A stretch of 19,506 nucleotides of DNA from Desulfobacteraceae bacterium (GTDB lineage: Bacteria; Desulfobacterota; Desulfobacteria; Desulfobacterales; Desulfobacteraceae). Made by a program: the position numbers and the translations under genes. Below, piece after piece: positions 1 to 6,148 of the stretch. Where the stretch lies: contig WFQS01000556.1 in NCBI GenBank assembly GCA_015486915.1, forward strand, positions 1-19,506. Direction: 5' to 3'. Under the pieces are notes generated by a model. That model saw only the letters and a list, made by a program, of their open reading frames with translations. It was not told the origin of the DNA and ran no database searches. How positions within the stretch are numbered: position 1 is the stretch's first letter; every line of letters starts with the position of its first letter.

Positions 1-236
1 AGGTTAACGAAGCTCTTAAAACTGCCGCAGACAACGAACTTTCAGGAATACTTGAATTCAGTGATCTTCCACTTGTATCTGTGGATTACAATGGCAGTCC
101 TTTTTCATCCATTGTTGATGGACTGTGTACCGGTGTCCTGGGCAATATGGTTAAAATATACTCCTGGTATGACAATGAGACAGGATACTCCACAAGGATG
201 GTTGACCTTGCCGCAATGATCGGCAAAACTCTGTAA
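1..236 (+). CDS. gap: Glyceraldehyde-3-phosphate dehydrogenase, C-terminal fragment
   Basis: The reading frame is open from base 3 and ends in TAA at 234-236, leaving the last 77 residues of a protein that starts before the window. The enzyme oxidises and phosphorylates glyceraldehyde 3-phosphate to 1,3-bisphosphoglycerate with NAD(P) in cytosolic glycolysis and gluconeogenesis. The signature of the C-terminal domain is clear: SSIVDG followed later by WYDNETGYSTRMVDL, the segment next to the nicotinamide pocket in all type I GAPDHs. The next gene is tpiA in the same direction, a common glycolytic pairing. The catalytic cysteine lies outside the window, so cofactor preference cannot be judged. 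Confidence 0.95.
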   Translation, partial: VNEALKTAADNELSGILEFSDLPLVSVDYNGSPFSSIVDGLCTGVLGNMVKIYSWYDNETGYSTRMVDLAAMIGKTL

Positions 237-295
237 GAATCTTTGATTCTTTGTGGCTGTCTGAGAGACTTCAGATCCGCCGCATGGCCGTTATA
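236..295 (+). repeat. 60-nt hairpin-forming intergenic repeat, copy 1
   Basis: About 52 of 60 bases match 18854-18913 on the same strand. The core (252-284) can fold: TGTGGCTG-TCTGA pairs with TCAGA-T-CCGCCGCA around the 6-nt loop GAGACT, leaving a bulged T and one T.C mismatch. The copy begins on the last base of the gap stop codon and fills the gap-tpiA spacer. No T-run follows it, so it is not an ordinary intrinsic terminator. It may be a REP-like dispersed repeat or an mRNA processing/stability element between gap and tpiA. Confidence 0.7.
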
Positions 296-318
296 TTAAA
301 ATTATAAGGATTGATACC

Positions 319-1074
319 ATGGGCAGAACACCATTGATTGCAGGCAACTGGAAAATGTTCAAAACAGGAAATGAGGCTGTTATCACAGCAGAAAGGCTTG
401 CAGAATTAAGCCGGGATGTTGAAAATACTGAAATCATGATAGCCCCTTCTTTCCTTTCCCTTCCCCTTGTAGCAGATGCTGTAAAAGGGACCAACATAAA
501 AACAGGGGCGCAAAATCTTTTTTATGAAAAACAGGGAGCCTATACAGGAGAAGTATCAGGAGACATGATAAAGGCCGCTGGGGCTCAATATGTTATTATC
601 GGACATTCAGAGCGCAGGCAGTATTTCATGGAAACAGATGATTCTGTTAATAAAAAGATAAGAGCGGCTATAGAGTCAGGTCTTATCCCTGTACTGTGCA
701 TCGGAGAAACAAAAACTCAAAGAGATGAGGAAAAGGCATTTTTTATACTTGACAAACAATTGAAAGATGGGTTAAAAGGCTTTCATTCCGATGAATTAAA
801 GAATCTGATCATTGCCTATGAACCTGTATGGGCAATTGGAACAGGACTAACGGCAACACCTGATCAGGTTAATGAAATTCATCAGTTCATAAGGTCTGTT
901 ATAAGGACAATGTTTGAAGCATCCTTTTCAGATGCTGTAAGAATATTATACGGCGGTTCAGTAAAACCTGATAACGTATCAGGCCTGATGAAACTGAAAG
1001 ATGTTGACGGTGCTCTGGTTGGCGGGGCAAGCCTTGATGCAGATACATTTATAGAAATTATAAAATTTAATTAA
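319..1074 (+). CDS. tpiA: Triose-phosphate isomerase
   Basis: This 251-residue protein has the usual length of a bacterial TIM-barrel enzyme that interconverts dihydroxyacetone phosphate and glyceraldehyde 3-phosphate in the cytosol. All catalytic landmarks are present: GNWKM with Asn10 and Lys12, GHSERR with the catalytic His96, AYEPVWAIGTG with the catalytic base Glu168 and the flexible loop 6, and YGGSVKP and GGASL forming the phosphate-binding end. The start follows an AAGGA ribosome binding site about 9 nt upstream. It lies 82 nt behind gap and 17 nt ahead of secG, so gap-tpiA-secG probably form one transcript. Confidence 0.98.
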   Translation: MGRTPLIAGNWKMFKTGNEAVITAERLAELSRDVENTEIMIAPSFLSLPLVADAVKGTNIKTGAQNLFYEKQGAYTGEVSGDMIKAAGAQYVIIGHSERRQYFMETDDSVNKKIRAAIESGLIPVLCIGETKTQRDEEKAFFILDKQLKDGLKGFHSDELKNLIIAYEPVWAIGTGLTATPDQVNEIHQFIRSVIRTMFEASFSDAVRILYGGSVKPDNVSGLMKLKDVDGALVGGASLDADTFIEIIKFN

Positions 1075-1091
1075 CAGCTGAATATAAATTA

Positions 1092-1478
1092 ATGAATAGT
1101 TTATTATTGACAATACATATACTGGCTTCCATTCTTCTGATCCTTATTATTCTGCTTCAAAAGGGGAAGGGAGCGGACATGGGGGCATCCTTTGGAGGCG
1201 GCGCAAGCCAGGCTATTTTTGGCGGAGCAGGACCTGCTACATTTTTAACAAAAATAACCGCAGTGATTGCAATTGTTTTCATGCTGACATCCTTTACCCT
1301 TGCTTACAGGGCAGGCCACAGATCCTTTTCTTCTGTAATGCCTGCTTCAGCACCGGTCCCTGTTGAGCAGAAAGCTGTTAACACAAAGCCCGCAGCACAG
1401 CCGGTTACACCTCAAAAAGCAGCTGAAAGTAAAACTTCTGCACCTGTAAAAACAGAGGCTAAGCCCGCAGCAAAATAA
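1092..1478 (+). CDS. secG: Preprotein translocase subunit SecG
   Basis: This is the small third subunit of the SecYEG channel in the inner membrane. It has two hydrophobic segments at about residues 3-21 and 52-72. They are joined by the conserved cytosolic loop LLQKGKGADMGASFGGG (starting near residue 21) and QAIFGGAGP, which are hallmarks of SecG. Residues after about 85 form an Ala/Pro/Lys-rich low-complexity tail that makes the protein (128 aa) longer than minimal SecG, as in other delta-type proteobacteria and E. coli. It sits 17 nt after tpiA without an obvious strong ribosome binding site, and a tRNA-Leu gene follows directly. Confidence 0.95.
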   Translation: MNSLLLTIHILASILLILIILLQKGKGADMGASFGGGASQAIFGGAGPATFLTKITAVIAIVFMLTSFTLAYRAGHRSFSSVMPASAPVPVEQKAVNTKPAAQPVTPQKAAESKTSAPVKTEAKPAAK

Positions 1479-1485
1479 TGTATAC

Positions 1486-1570
1486 GCCGAAGTGGTGGAA
1501 TAGGTAGACACGCACGCTTGAGGGGCGTGTGGGGCAACCCGTGGGAGTTCAAGTCTCCCCTTCGGCACCA
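1486..1570 (+). tRNA. tRNA-Leu (anticodon GAG)
   Basis: The acceptor arm GCCGAAG (1486-1492) pairs with CTTCGGC (1560-1566), followed by A and an encoded CCA. The anticodon stem CACGC/GCGTG (from 1513) encloses the loop TTGAGGG with anticodon GAG at 1520-1522, which reads CUC/CUU leucine codons. The long variable arm (GTGGGGCAACCCGTG region) is the class II feature expected of tRNA-Leu. The T-arm reads GGAG-TTCAAGT-CTCC. It starts 7 nt after the secG stop, so it is likely processed from the secG transcript. E. coli likewise carries leuU (GAG) immediately behind secG. Confidence 0.97.
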
Positions 1571-1575
1571 AATAT

Positions 1576-1614
1576 AAAAAAAAGCCAGTCACTTTAAAGT
1601 GTTTGGCTTTTTTT
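1576..1614 (+). terminator. Intrinsic terminator of the tpiA-secG-tRNA-Leu unit
   Basis: An A-tract plus GCCA (1576-1587) pairs with TGGC plus a T-tract (1604-1614), with an inner palindrome CACTTTAAAGTG at 1590-1601. The run of seven T residues after GGC gives a textbook Rho-independent terminator directly behind the tRNA. Its last T residues are part of the 8-bp duplication made by the adjacent mobile element. Confidence 0.85.
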
Positions 1615-1618
1615 GTTT

Positions 1619-1748
1619 ATAAATATTCGGCCAGCACTCCATCTTCGCCTATTTTGGCCTGCTCACATAGCATTAGTATGCTACACAGTCCCAAATAGGC
1701 GAATATAAAGCACTGTCCAAAATTTACATTATAAAGTCGAATATTTAC
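1619..1748 (+). mobile_element. 130-bp MITE-like foldback element, copy 1
   Basis: This block is about 94% identical (roughly 122 of 130 bases, counted by eye) to the reverse complement of 9255-9384. Its ends are inverted: (A)TAAATATTCG at the left and CGAATATTTAC at the right. The interior is also a long imperfect palindrome, with arms around 1630-1657 and 1690-1717 (both containing TTCGCCTATTT or its complement) and a central ATAGCAT-TAGT-ATGCTAC hairpin. It is flanked by a perfect 8-bp direct repeat TTTTGTTT at 1611-1618 and 1749-1756, the expected target-site duplication. It has no coding capacity, so it would be a non-autonomous element moved by a transposase elsewhere. An 8-bp duplication with GTAA-starting ends recalls the IS66 family, but this is inference. 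Confidence 0.85.
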
Positions 1749-1835
1749 TTTTGTTTTTACCTTTTGTTGCTTTTACCACCGATTGGTTTTTACTTTATAC
1801 TTTTTGTTTAACCTCCTGCTATTTTTTAATTACTC

Positions 1836-2033
1836 ATGGATAATAATAAAACTCAAAAGCATATCAATTGCCGCAGATGTATTCATTATTATATCACCTG
1901 GGATATTAAACGCCCCTATGGGTGCAGAGTTATGGGATTTAAAGGAAAACTTTTGCCTTCAATGGTCGTATTTAAATCCACTGGAAAAAACTGCATGCTT
2001 TTTCAGGAAAAACCGGACAGAAAAAGGCAATAG
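1836..2033 (+). CDS. Small four-cysteine conserved protein
   Basis: This 65-residue protein has a pattern that I recognise from short proteins of delta-type proteobacteria: CRRC (Cys13, Cys16) followed by HYYITWD, then PYGCRVMGFKGK (Cys31), LPSMVV, and finally STGKNCMLF (Cys52). Some database entries call such proteins uracil-DNA glycosylase, but the chain is far too short for that fold and the name is doubtful. Four spaced cysteines and a histidine suggest a structural zinc or other metal site. No clear ribosome binding site precedes the ATG, and no promoter stood out, so the exact start is uncertain. It lies between the mobile element and the ClpX-like gene on the same strand. Confidence 0.7.
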   Translation: MDNNKTQKHINCRRCIHYYITWDIKRPYGCRVMGFKGKLLPSMVVFKSTGKNCMLFQEKPDRKRQ

Positions 2034-2062
2034 AGCTTTACAAAAAAAAGCTTTACAAAAAA
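2034..2062 (+). repeat. Short tandem duplication AGCTTTACAAAAAAA
   Basis: The 15-nt unit AGCTTTACAAAAAAA at 2034-2048 is repeated almost exactly at 2049-2062, directly after the stop codon of the small cysteine protein. It could be a simple slippage duplication. No function is evident. Confidence 0.6.
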
Positions 2063-2131
2063 TTTTCATTATACCGGTTTCTGATCCAAGCCGAAATATT
2101 TGCCTTTTACAAAAATCTAAGGTGTTTTAAC

Positions 2132-2160
2132 TTGAACTATCAAACATAGATGTTTATATT
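2132..2160 (+). promoter_or_regulatory. Putative sigma70-type promoter of the ClpX-like/ahbC operon
   Basis: TTGAAC (2132-2137) and TATATT (2155-2160) are separated by 17 nt and match the -35 and -10 consensus at 4/6 and 5/6 positions. Transcription would begin near 2166-2168, at most a few nucleotides before the ATG at 2169. No Shine-Dalgarno sequence lies in between, so the mRNA would be nearly leaderless. Confidence 0.5.
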
Positions 2161-2168
2161 ACATAGCC

Positions 2169-3911
2169 ATGAAAGAAAAAAATGAAAATATACCGGATCC
2201 AAAACAAATCGAAAAAGAACTCGGGGAATTTTTAAACAAAAAATTCGGGGGGAATGTTAAAATAATATCCCCCTCAATGCTACCCCGTAAAGCTCCTGTT
2301 TCAGGCTCAGACCAGATCAAAGATCAGGGAAAATTTGCTGATTTTGATCTTAAGCCAACGGAGCTTATCGCGTATCTTGATCAGTATATTGTAAAGCAGG
2401 ATAAAGCAAAATCTATACTTTCCACAAAGATATGCACTCATTTTAACCGTATTAAACACGTTGAAGCATGCCAGGATATTGATTCTAAAATAACAGGAAG
2501 CATAAAATCAAATATTCTGCTTCTCGGGCCTACAGGTGTAGGCAAAACCTACCTTATAAAACTCATTGCAAAGAAAATTGGTGTACCTTTTGTAAAGGCG
2601 GATGCAACAAAATTTTCCGAAACAGGTTATGTGGGAGGAGATGTTGAAGATCTTGTAAGAGATCTTGTTAAGGAAGCAGATGATGATATAAAACTTGCCG
2701 AATGCGGTATTGTTTACATTGATGAAATAGATAAGATAGCATCAAACCGTAATTTACGCGGCGCTGATATTTCCCGGACAGGTGTCCAGAGGGCACTGCT
2801 GAAACCCATGGAAGAAACCGATGTTGACCTTAAGGTTCCCCATGACCCTGTATCAATGATGCAGGAGCTTGAGAGCTATCAAAAAACCGGTAAACGAATT
2901 AACCGAAGGGTAAACACCGGCAATATTCTTTTTATTCTAAGCGGAGCATTTTCCGAATTAGATGAGATCATAGATAAACGGATAACCACGTGTTCCATGG
3001 GCTTTGGCTCAACGTTGAAGCAGTCTGAAAACAGTTTTGATTCTTTAAAACACCTCAAAGCTGAAGATCTTGTTGAATTTGGCTTTGAAACTGAATTTAT
3101 CGGCAGAATTCCCATCAGGTGTGCCCTTGATCCTCTTTCTGAAGATGACCTGTTCTCCATATTAAGGATGCCCAACAACCCTGTGATTCTTGGAAAAAGA
3201 CTCGATTTTGCAGCCTACGGCATTGACATCCGGTTTACAGATGAAGCTCTTCACCTTCTTGCCCATAAAGCCTTTAATGAGAACACCGGGGCAAGGGGAA
3301 TTGTCAGTGCAGTTGAAAATGCCCTTATCCTTTTTGAAGAAAAACTGCCTTCAACAAATATTATTAATTTTACAGTGACAAAACAGGTGGTGGATAATCC
3401 ATTTGCACAGCTTGAAGAGATTCTTTCCGAAGCGGCAAGGAAAAAATTGGATATTCTTCACCTCAAGGCAAAAGAAGAACAGAAAAAATACATAACAGAC
3501 TATATCTCCGATAACTGGAAGAATCTCTCACTCAAGCATGGACTTACACTTTCACAGGACAGGGCTCTTCTTGTTTCAGAGTATTTCATCACCCATGTCA
3601 GTGAACTTGATAATGCAATTGAAAAAATTAAATCATACTATGAAATGGTAAAGAAAATTGAAAACGATTTTTTCAATCAATATGACCTAAACATTCTCTT
3701 TGAAGAAGATGCTGTTGATTTTATCATAGAACAATTTATAAACAATAAAATTACATCCCGGGATATTTTAACAAAAATTCATGCTGATTTTTATGACGGG
3801 CTGAACATGATCCGCGGAAAATCGGAAAAAAAGAGATTTTTCATAAACAGAGAAGCCCTTGAGGATCATGAAAAATTTTTAGATAAACTAATCAGGAAAG
3901 AGATATCATGA
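2169..3911 (+). CDS. ClpX-like AAA+ ATPase (protein unfoldase)
   Basis: This 580-residue protein carries a complete ClpX/HslU-type AAA+ module. It has Walker A GPTGVGKT (residues 120-127), pore loop GYVG (153-156), Walker B IVYIDEID (181-188), sensor 1 ILFILSGAF (253-261), the arginine-finger segment EFIGRIP (310-315) and sensor 2 GARG (374-377). Unlike housekeeping ClpX (about 420 aa) it lacks the N-terminal four-cysteine zinc-binding domain. After residue 415 it has a charged, helical C-terminal extension of about 160 residues with no recognised domain. Where ClpX has the ClpP-docking IGF loop, this protein has SMGFGS (276-281), so docking to ClpP is possible but unproven. Its TGA overlaps the ATG of ahbC (ATGA at 3908-3911), implying translational coupling. 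The function is inferred as unfolding or remodelling of an unknown client. ATP binding is well supported. Confidence 0.85.
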   Translation: MKEKNENIPDPKQIEKELGEFLNKKFGGNVKIISPSMLPRKAPVSGSDQIKDQGKFADFDLKPTELIAYLDQYIVKQDKAKSILSTKICTHFNRIKHVEACQDIDSKITGSIKSNILLLGPTGVGKTYLIKLIAKKIGVPFVKADATKFSETGYVGGDVEDLVRDLVKEADDDIKLAECGIVYIDEIDKIASNRNLRGADISRTGVQRALLKPMEETDVDLKVPHDPVSMMQELESYQKTGKRINRRVNTGNILFILSGAFSELDEIIDKRITTCSMGFGSTLKQSENSFDSLKHLKAEDLVEFGFETEFIGRIPIRCALDPLSEDDLFSILRMPNNPVILGKRLDFAAYGIDIRFTDEALHLLAHKAFNENTGARGIVSAVENALILFEEKLPSTNIINFTVTKQVVDNPFAQLEEILSEAARKKLDILHLKAKEEQKKYITDYISDNWKNLSLKHGLTLSQDRALLVSEYFITHVSELDNAIEKIKSYYEMVKKIENDFFNQYDLNILFEEDAVDFIIEQFINNKITSRDILTKIHADFYDGLNMIRGKSEKKRFFINREALEDHEKFLDKLIRKEIS

Positions 3912-5092
3912 TAGGAATTTCAAAGCTCTACTGCTCAACTGTTGAACCGTCCGATGCACTTAGGTATTCTCGTATATCAGGCCAGCTGCCCTCCCATCTG
4001 CTCCAGTTTTCAAAGGATAAGAAACCCGTGGTTGTATGGAACATGACAAGAAGATGCAATCTTAAATGTGTCCACTGTTATGCACAGTCGGAAGATTTAA
4101 ATTATGACAATGAGCTCACCTATGAGCAAAGCCTTGCAATGATTGATGATCTTGCGAAATTCGGTGTGCCTGTTATCCTTTTTTCAGGCGGAGAGCCTCT
4201 TGTGCATCCACATCTTGCAGAATACGCAGAATACGCAGTCAAAAAAGGGATGAGGGCGGTAATCTCCACAAACGGTACTCTTATAACAAAAGAAAAAGCA
4301 AAAATATTAAAAAAAATAGGCCTGTCATATGTTGGAATAAGCATGGACGGTCTTGAAGAGATCCACGACAAATTCCGTGGAGTTAAAGGTGCCTATAAAA
4401 AAGCCATACAAGGAATTAAAAATTGCCAGGAAGCCGGAATCAAGGTGGGCTTGAGATTTACAATGAACAGAAGAAATGTTTCTGAAATACCAGGCATTTT
4501 TGACCTGCTCGAAGAAATGGATATACCAAGGGCATGTTTTTACCATCTTGTATATTCAGGGCGGGCATCTGCCATAGCTAACGAAGATTTAAGCCATGAA
4601 GAAACAAGAAAAGCCCTTGATCTTATCATGGCAAGGACAAAGGATCTCCATGACAGGAACATGCCAAAGGAGATCTTAACCGTTGATAACCATGCTGACG
4701 GACCCTACCTTTACCTTAAAATGCTCAAAGAAAACCCTGAAAAAGCAAAAGATGTTTTAGAACTGCTGCAGATGAATGAGGGAAATAATTCAGGCAGGGG
4801 ATTTGGCTGCATAAGCTGGGACGGTCAGGTTCATCCGGATCAGTTCTGGCGGGATAAAGTTCTCGGCAATATCAGGGAAAGACCTTTTTCAGAAATATGG
4901 ACAGATAAATCCAATGAATTTCTGATGAAGTTAAAGGATAAGAAATCCCACGTAAAAAGCAGGTGTGCAGACTGCAGATGGCTTGATATATGCGCCGGTA
5001 ATTTCAGGGCAAGGGCTGAATCCATTGCAGGTGACCCTTGGGATACCGATCCTGCCTGTTATCTTACAGATCAAGAGATAAAAAAACCATAA
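3908..5092 (+). CDS. ahbC: Radical SAM enzyme AhbC, 12,18-didecarboxysiroheme deacetylase
   Basis: The 394-residue protein has the radical SAM cluster motif CNLKCVHC (Cys50, Cys54, Cys57) in TRRCNLKCVHCYAQ, the SAM-binding SGGEP (93-97), and a C-terminal SPASM-like cysteine set (Cys301, Cys353, Cys356, Cys362, Cys384). The C-terminal sequence DGQVHPDQFW and GNIRERPFSEIW is typical of the NirJ/AhbC branch. AhbC removes the two acetate side chains of 12,18-didecarboxysiroheme to give iron-coproporphyrin III in the siroheme-dependent haem pathway of sulfate reducers and archaea. It is followed after 76 nt by hemB and then ahbD, which supports the pathway assignment. NirJ (haem d1 synthesis) is the main alternative, but no other nir genes are in view. 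Confidence 0.85.
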   Translation: MIGISKLYCSTVEPSDALRYSRISGQLPSHLLQFSKDKKPVVVWNMTRRCNLKCVHCYAQSEDLNYDNELTYEQSLAMIDDLAKFGVPVILFSGGEPLVHPHLAEYAEYAVKKGMRAVISTNGTLITKEKAKILKKIGLSYVGISMDGLEEIHDKFRGVKGAYKKAIQGIKNCQEAGIKVGLRFTMNRRNVSEIPGIFDLLEEMDIPRACFYHLVYSGRASAIANEDLSHEETRKALDLIMARTKDLHDRNMPKEILTVDNHADGPYLYLKMLKENPEKAKDVLELLQMNEGNNSGRGFGCISWDGQVHPDQFWRDKVLGNIRERPFSEIWTDKSNEFLMKLKDKKSHVKSRCADCRWLDICAGNFRARAESIAGDPWDTDPACYLTDQEIKKP

Positions 5093-5168
5093 TAATTCAG
5101 CAAAAAAAACATGCAGGTAAGTAAGAATCCTAAATTGACTTGTAAAAAAATTAAAGGAATGAAAAATC

Positions 5169-6137
5169 ATGTTATTTCCTGATTTCAGGGCAAGAAGGCT
5201 CAGGGAAAAAGAAAATTTCAGAAGGATGATAAGGGAAACAAAACTTAGTGTTGATGATTTCATCTACCCCCTGTTTGCAGTGGAAGGAAAAGGGGTAAAA
5301 TCCCCCATTGAGTCCATGCCAGGACAATTTCATCTTTCCTGCGACAACCTGGTTAAAACCGTAAAGGAAACTCATGATCTCGGCATTCCGGCTGTTATGC
5401 TTTTCGGGCTTCCCGATAAAAAAGATCCACTGGGAACAGGAGCCTATGCAAAGGACGGAATCGTGCAGAAAGCTGTGAAAGCTGTCAAGAACGCTGTTCC
5501 TGATATTGCAGTGATAACCGATGTATGTCTCTGCCAGTACACGGATCACGGCCACTGCGGAATGGTTAACAAGGGAAAAATTGACAATGATGCCTCCCTT
5601 GATCTGCTTGCAAAAACAGCCCTTTCCCATGCAAAGGCAGGAGCTGACATGGTTGCACCTTCGGACATGATGGACGGCCGTGTGGGAGAAATACGCCAGA
5701 CACTGGATGAGGAAGGCTTTTCAGGCACTCCCATTATGTCCTATGCAGTGAAATACGCATCTGCCTTTTACGGCCCTTTCAGGCAGGCAGCAGAATCAGC
5801 CCCCCAGTTCGGTGACAGAAAAACCTACCAGATGGACCCTGCAAATTCCCTTGAAGCCATAAGGGAAGCCACAATGGATATTGAAGAGGGTGCAGACATC
5901 ATAATGGTGAAACCCGCCCTGCCCTATCTTGATATTATATTCCGTTTAAGGGAGGAAATAGATCTTCCAATGGCTGCGTACAATGTAAGTGGAGAATTTG
6001 CCATTGCAAAGGCAGGAGGTCTCATGGGCTGGGTTGATGCCCACAAGATCATCATGGAAAGTCTTTTATCCATTAAAAGGGCGGGAGCCGACATGATACT
6101 TACATATGCTGCAATTGAGGCAGCAAAAGCGTTATAG
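5169..6137 (+). CDS. hemB: Delta-aminolevulinic acid dehydratase (porphobilinogen synthase)
   Basis: The 322-residue enzyme condenses two 5-aminolevulinate molecules to porphobilinogen, the first pyrrole of all tetrapyrroles. The two Schiff-base lysines are present, Lys195 in YAVKYAS and Lys248 in MVKPALPYLD. The zinc-binding cysteines are also present (Cys120, Cys122, Cys130 in DVCLCQYTDHGHCG), marking a zinc-dependent rather than magnesium-only enzyme. The start follows AAAGGA upstream. Placement between two radical SAM genes of the alternative haem route ties early and late steps of tetrapyrrole synthesis into one operon. Confidence 0.98.
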   Translation: MLFPDFRARRLREKENFRRMIRETKLSVDDFIYPLFAVEGKGVKSPIESMPGQFHLSCDNLVKTVKETHDLGIPAVMLFGLPDKKDPLGTGAYAKDGIVQKAVKAVKNAVPDIAVITDVCLCQYTDHGHCGMVNKGKIDNDASLDLLAKTALSHAKAGADMVAPSDMMDGRVGEIRQTLDEEGFSGTPIMSYAVKYASAFYGPFRQAAESAPQFGDRKTYQMDPANSLEAIREATMDIEEGADIIMVKPALPYLDIIFRLREEIDLPMAAYNVSGEFAIAKAGGLMGWVDAHKIIMESLLSIKRAGADMILTYAAIEAAKAL

Positions 6138-6148
6138 GAAATCACATT

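Noticed and set aside
1783..2130. 115-codon open frame overlapping the small cysteine protein
   Set aside because: It is in another frame, starts in T-rich spacer, has a hydrophobic composition caused by the T-rich DNA and shows no family-like motif, whereas the overlapping 65-aa frame has spaced cysteines and a recognisable pattern.
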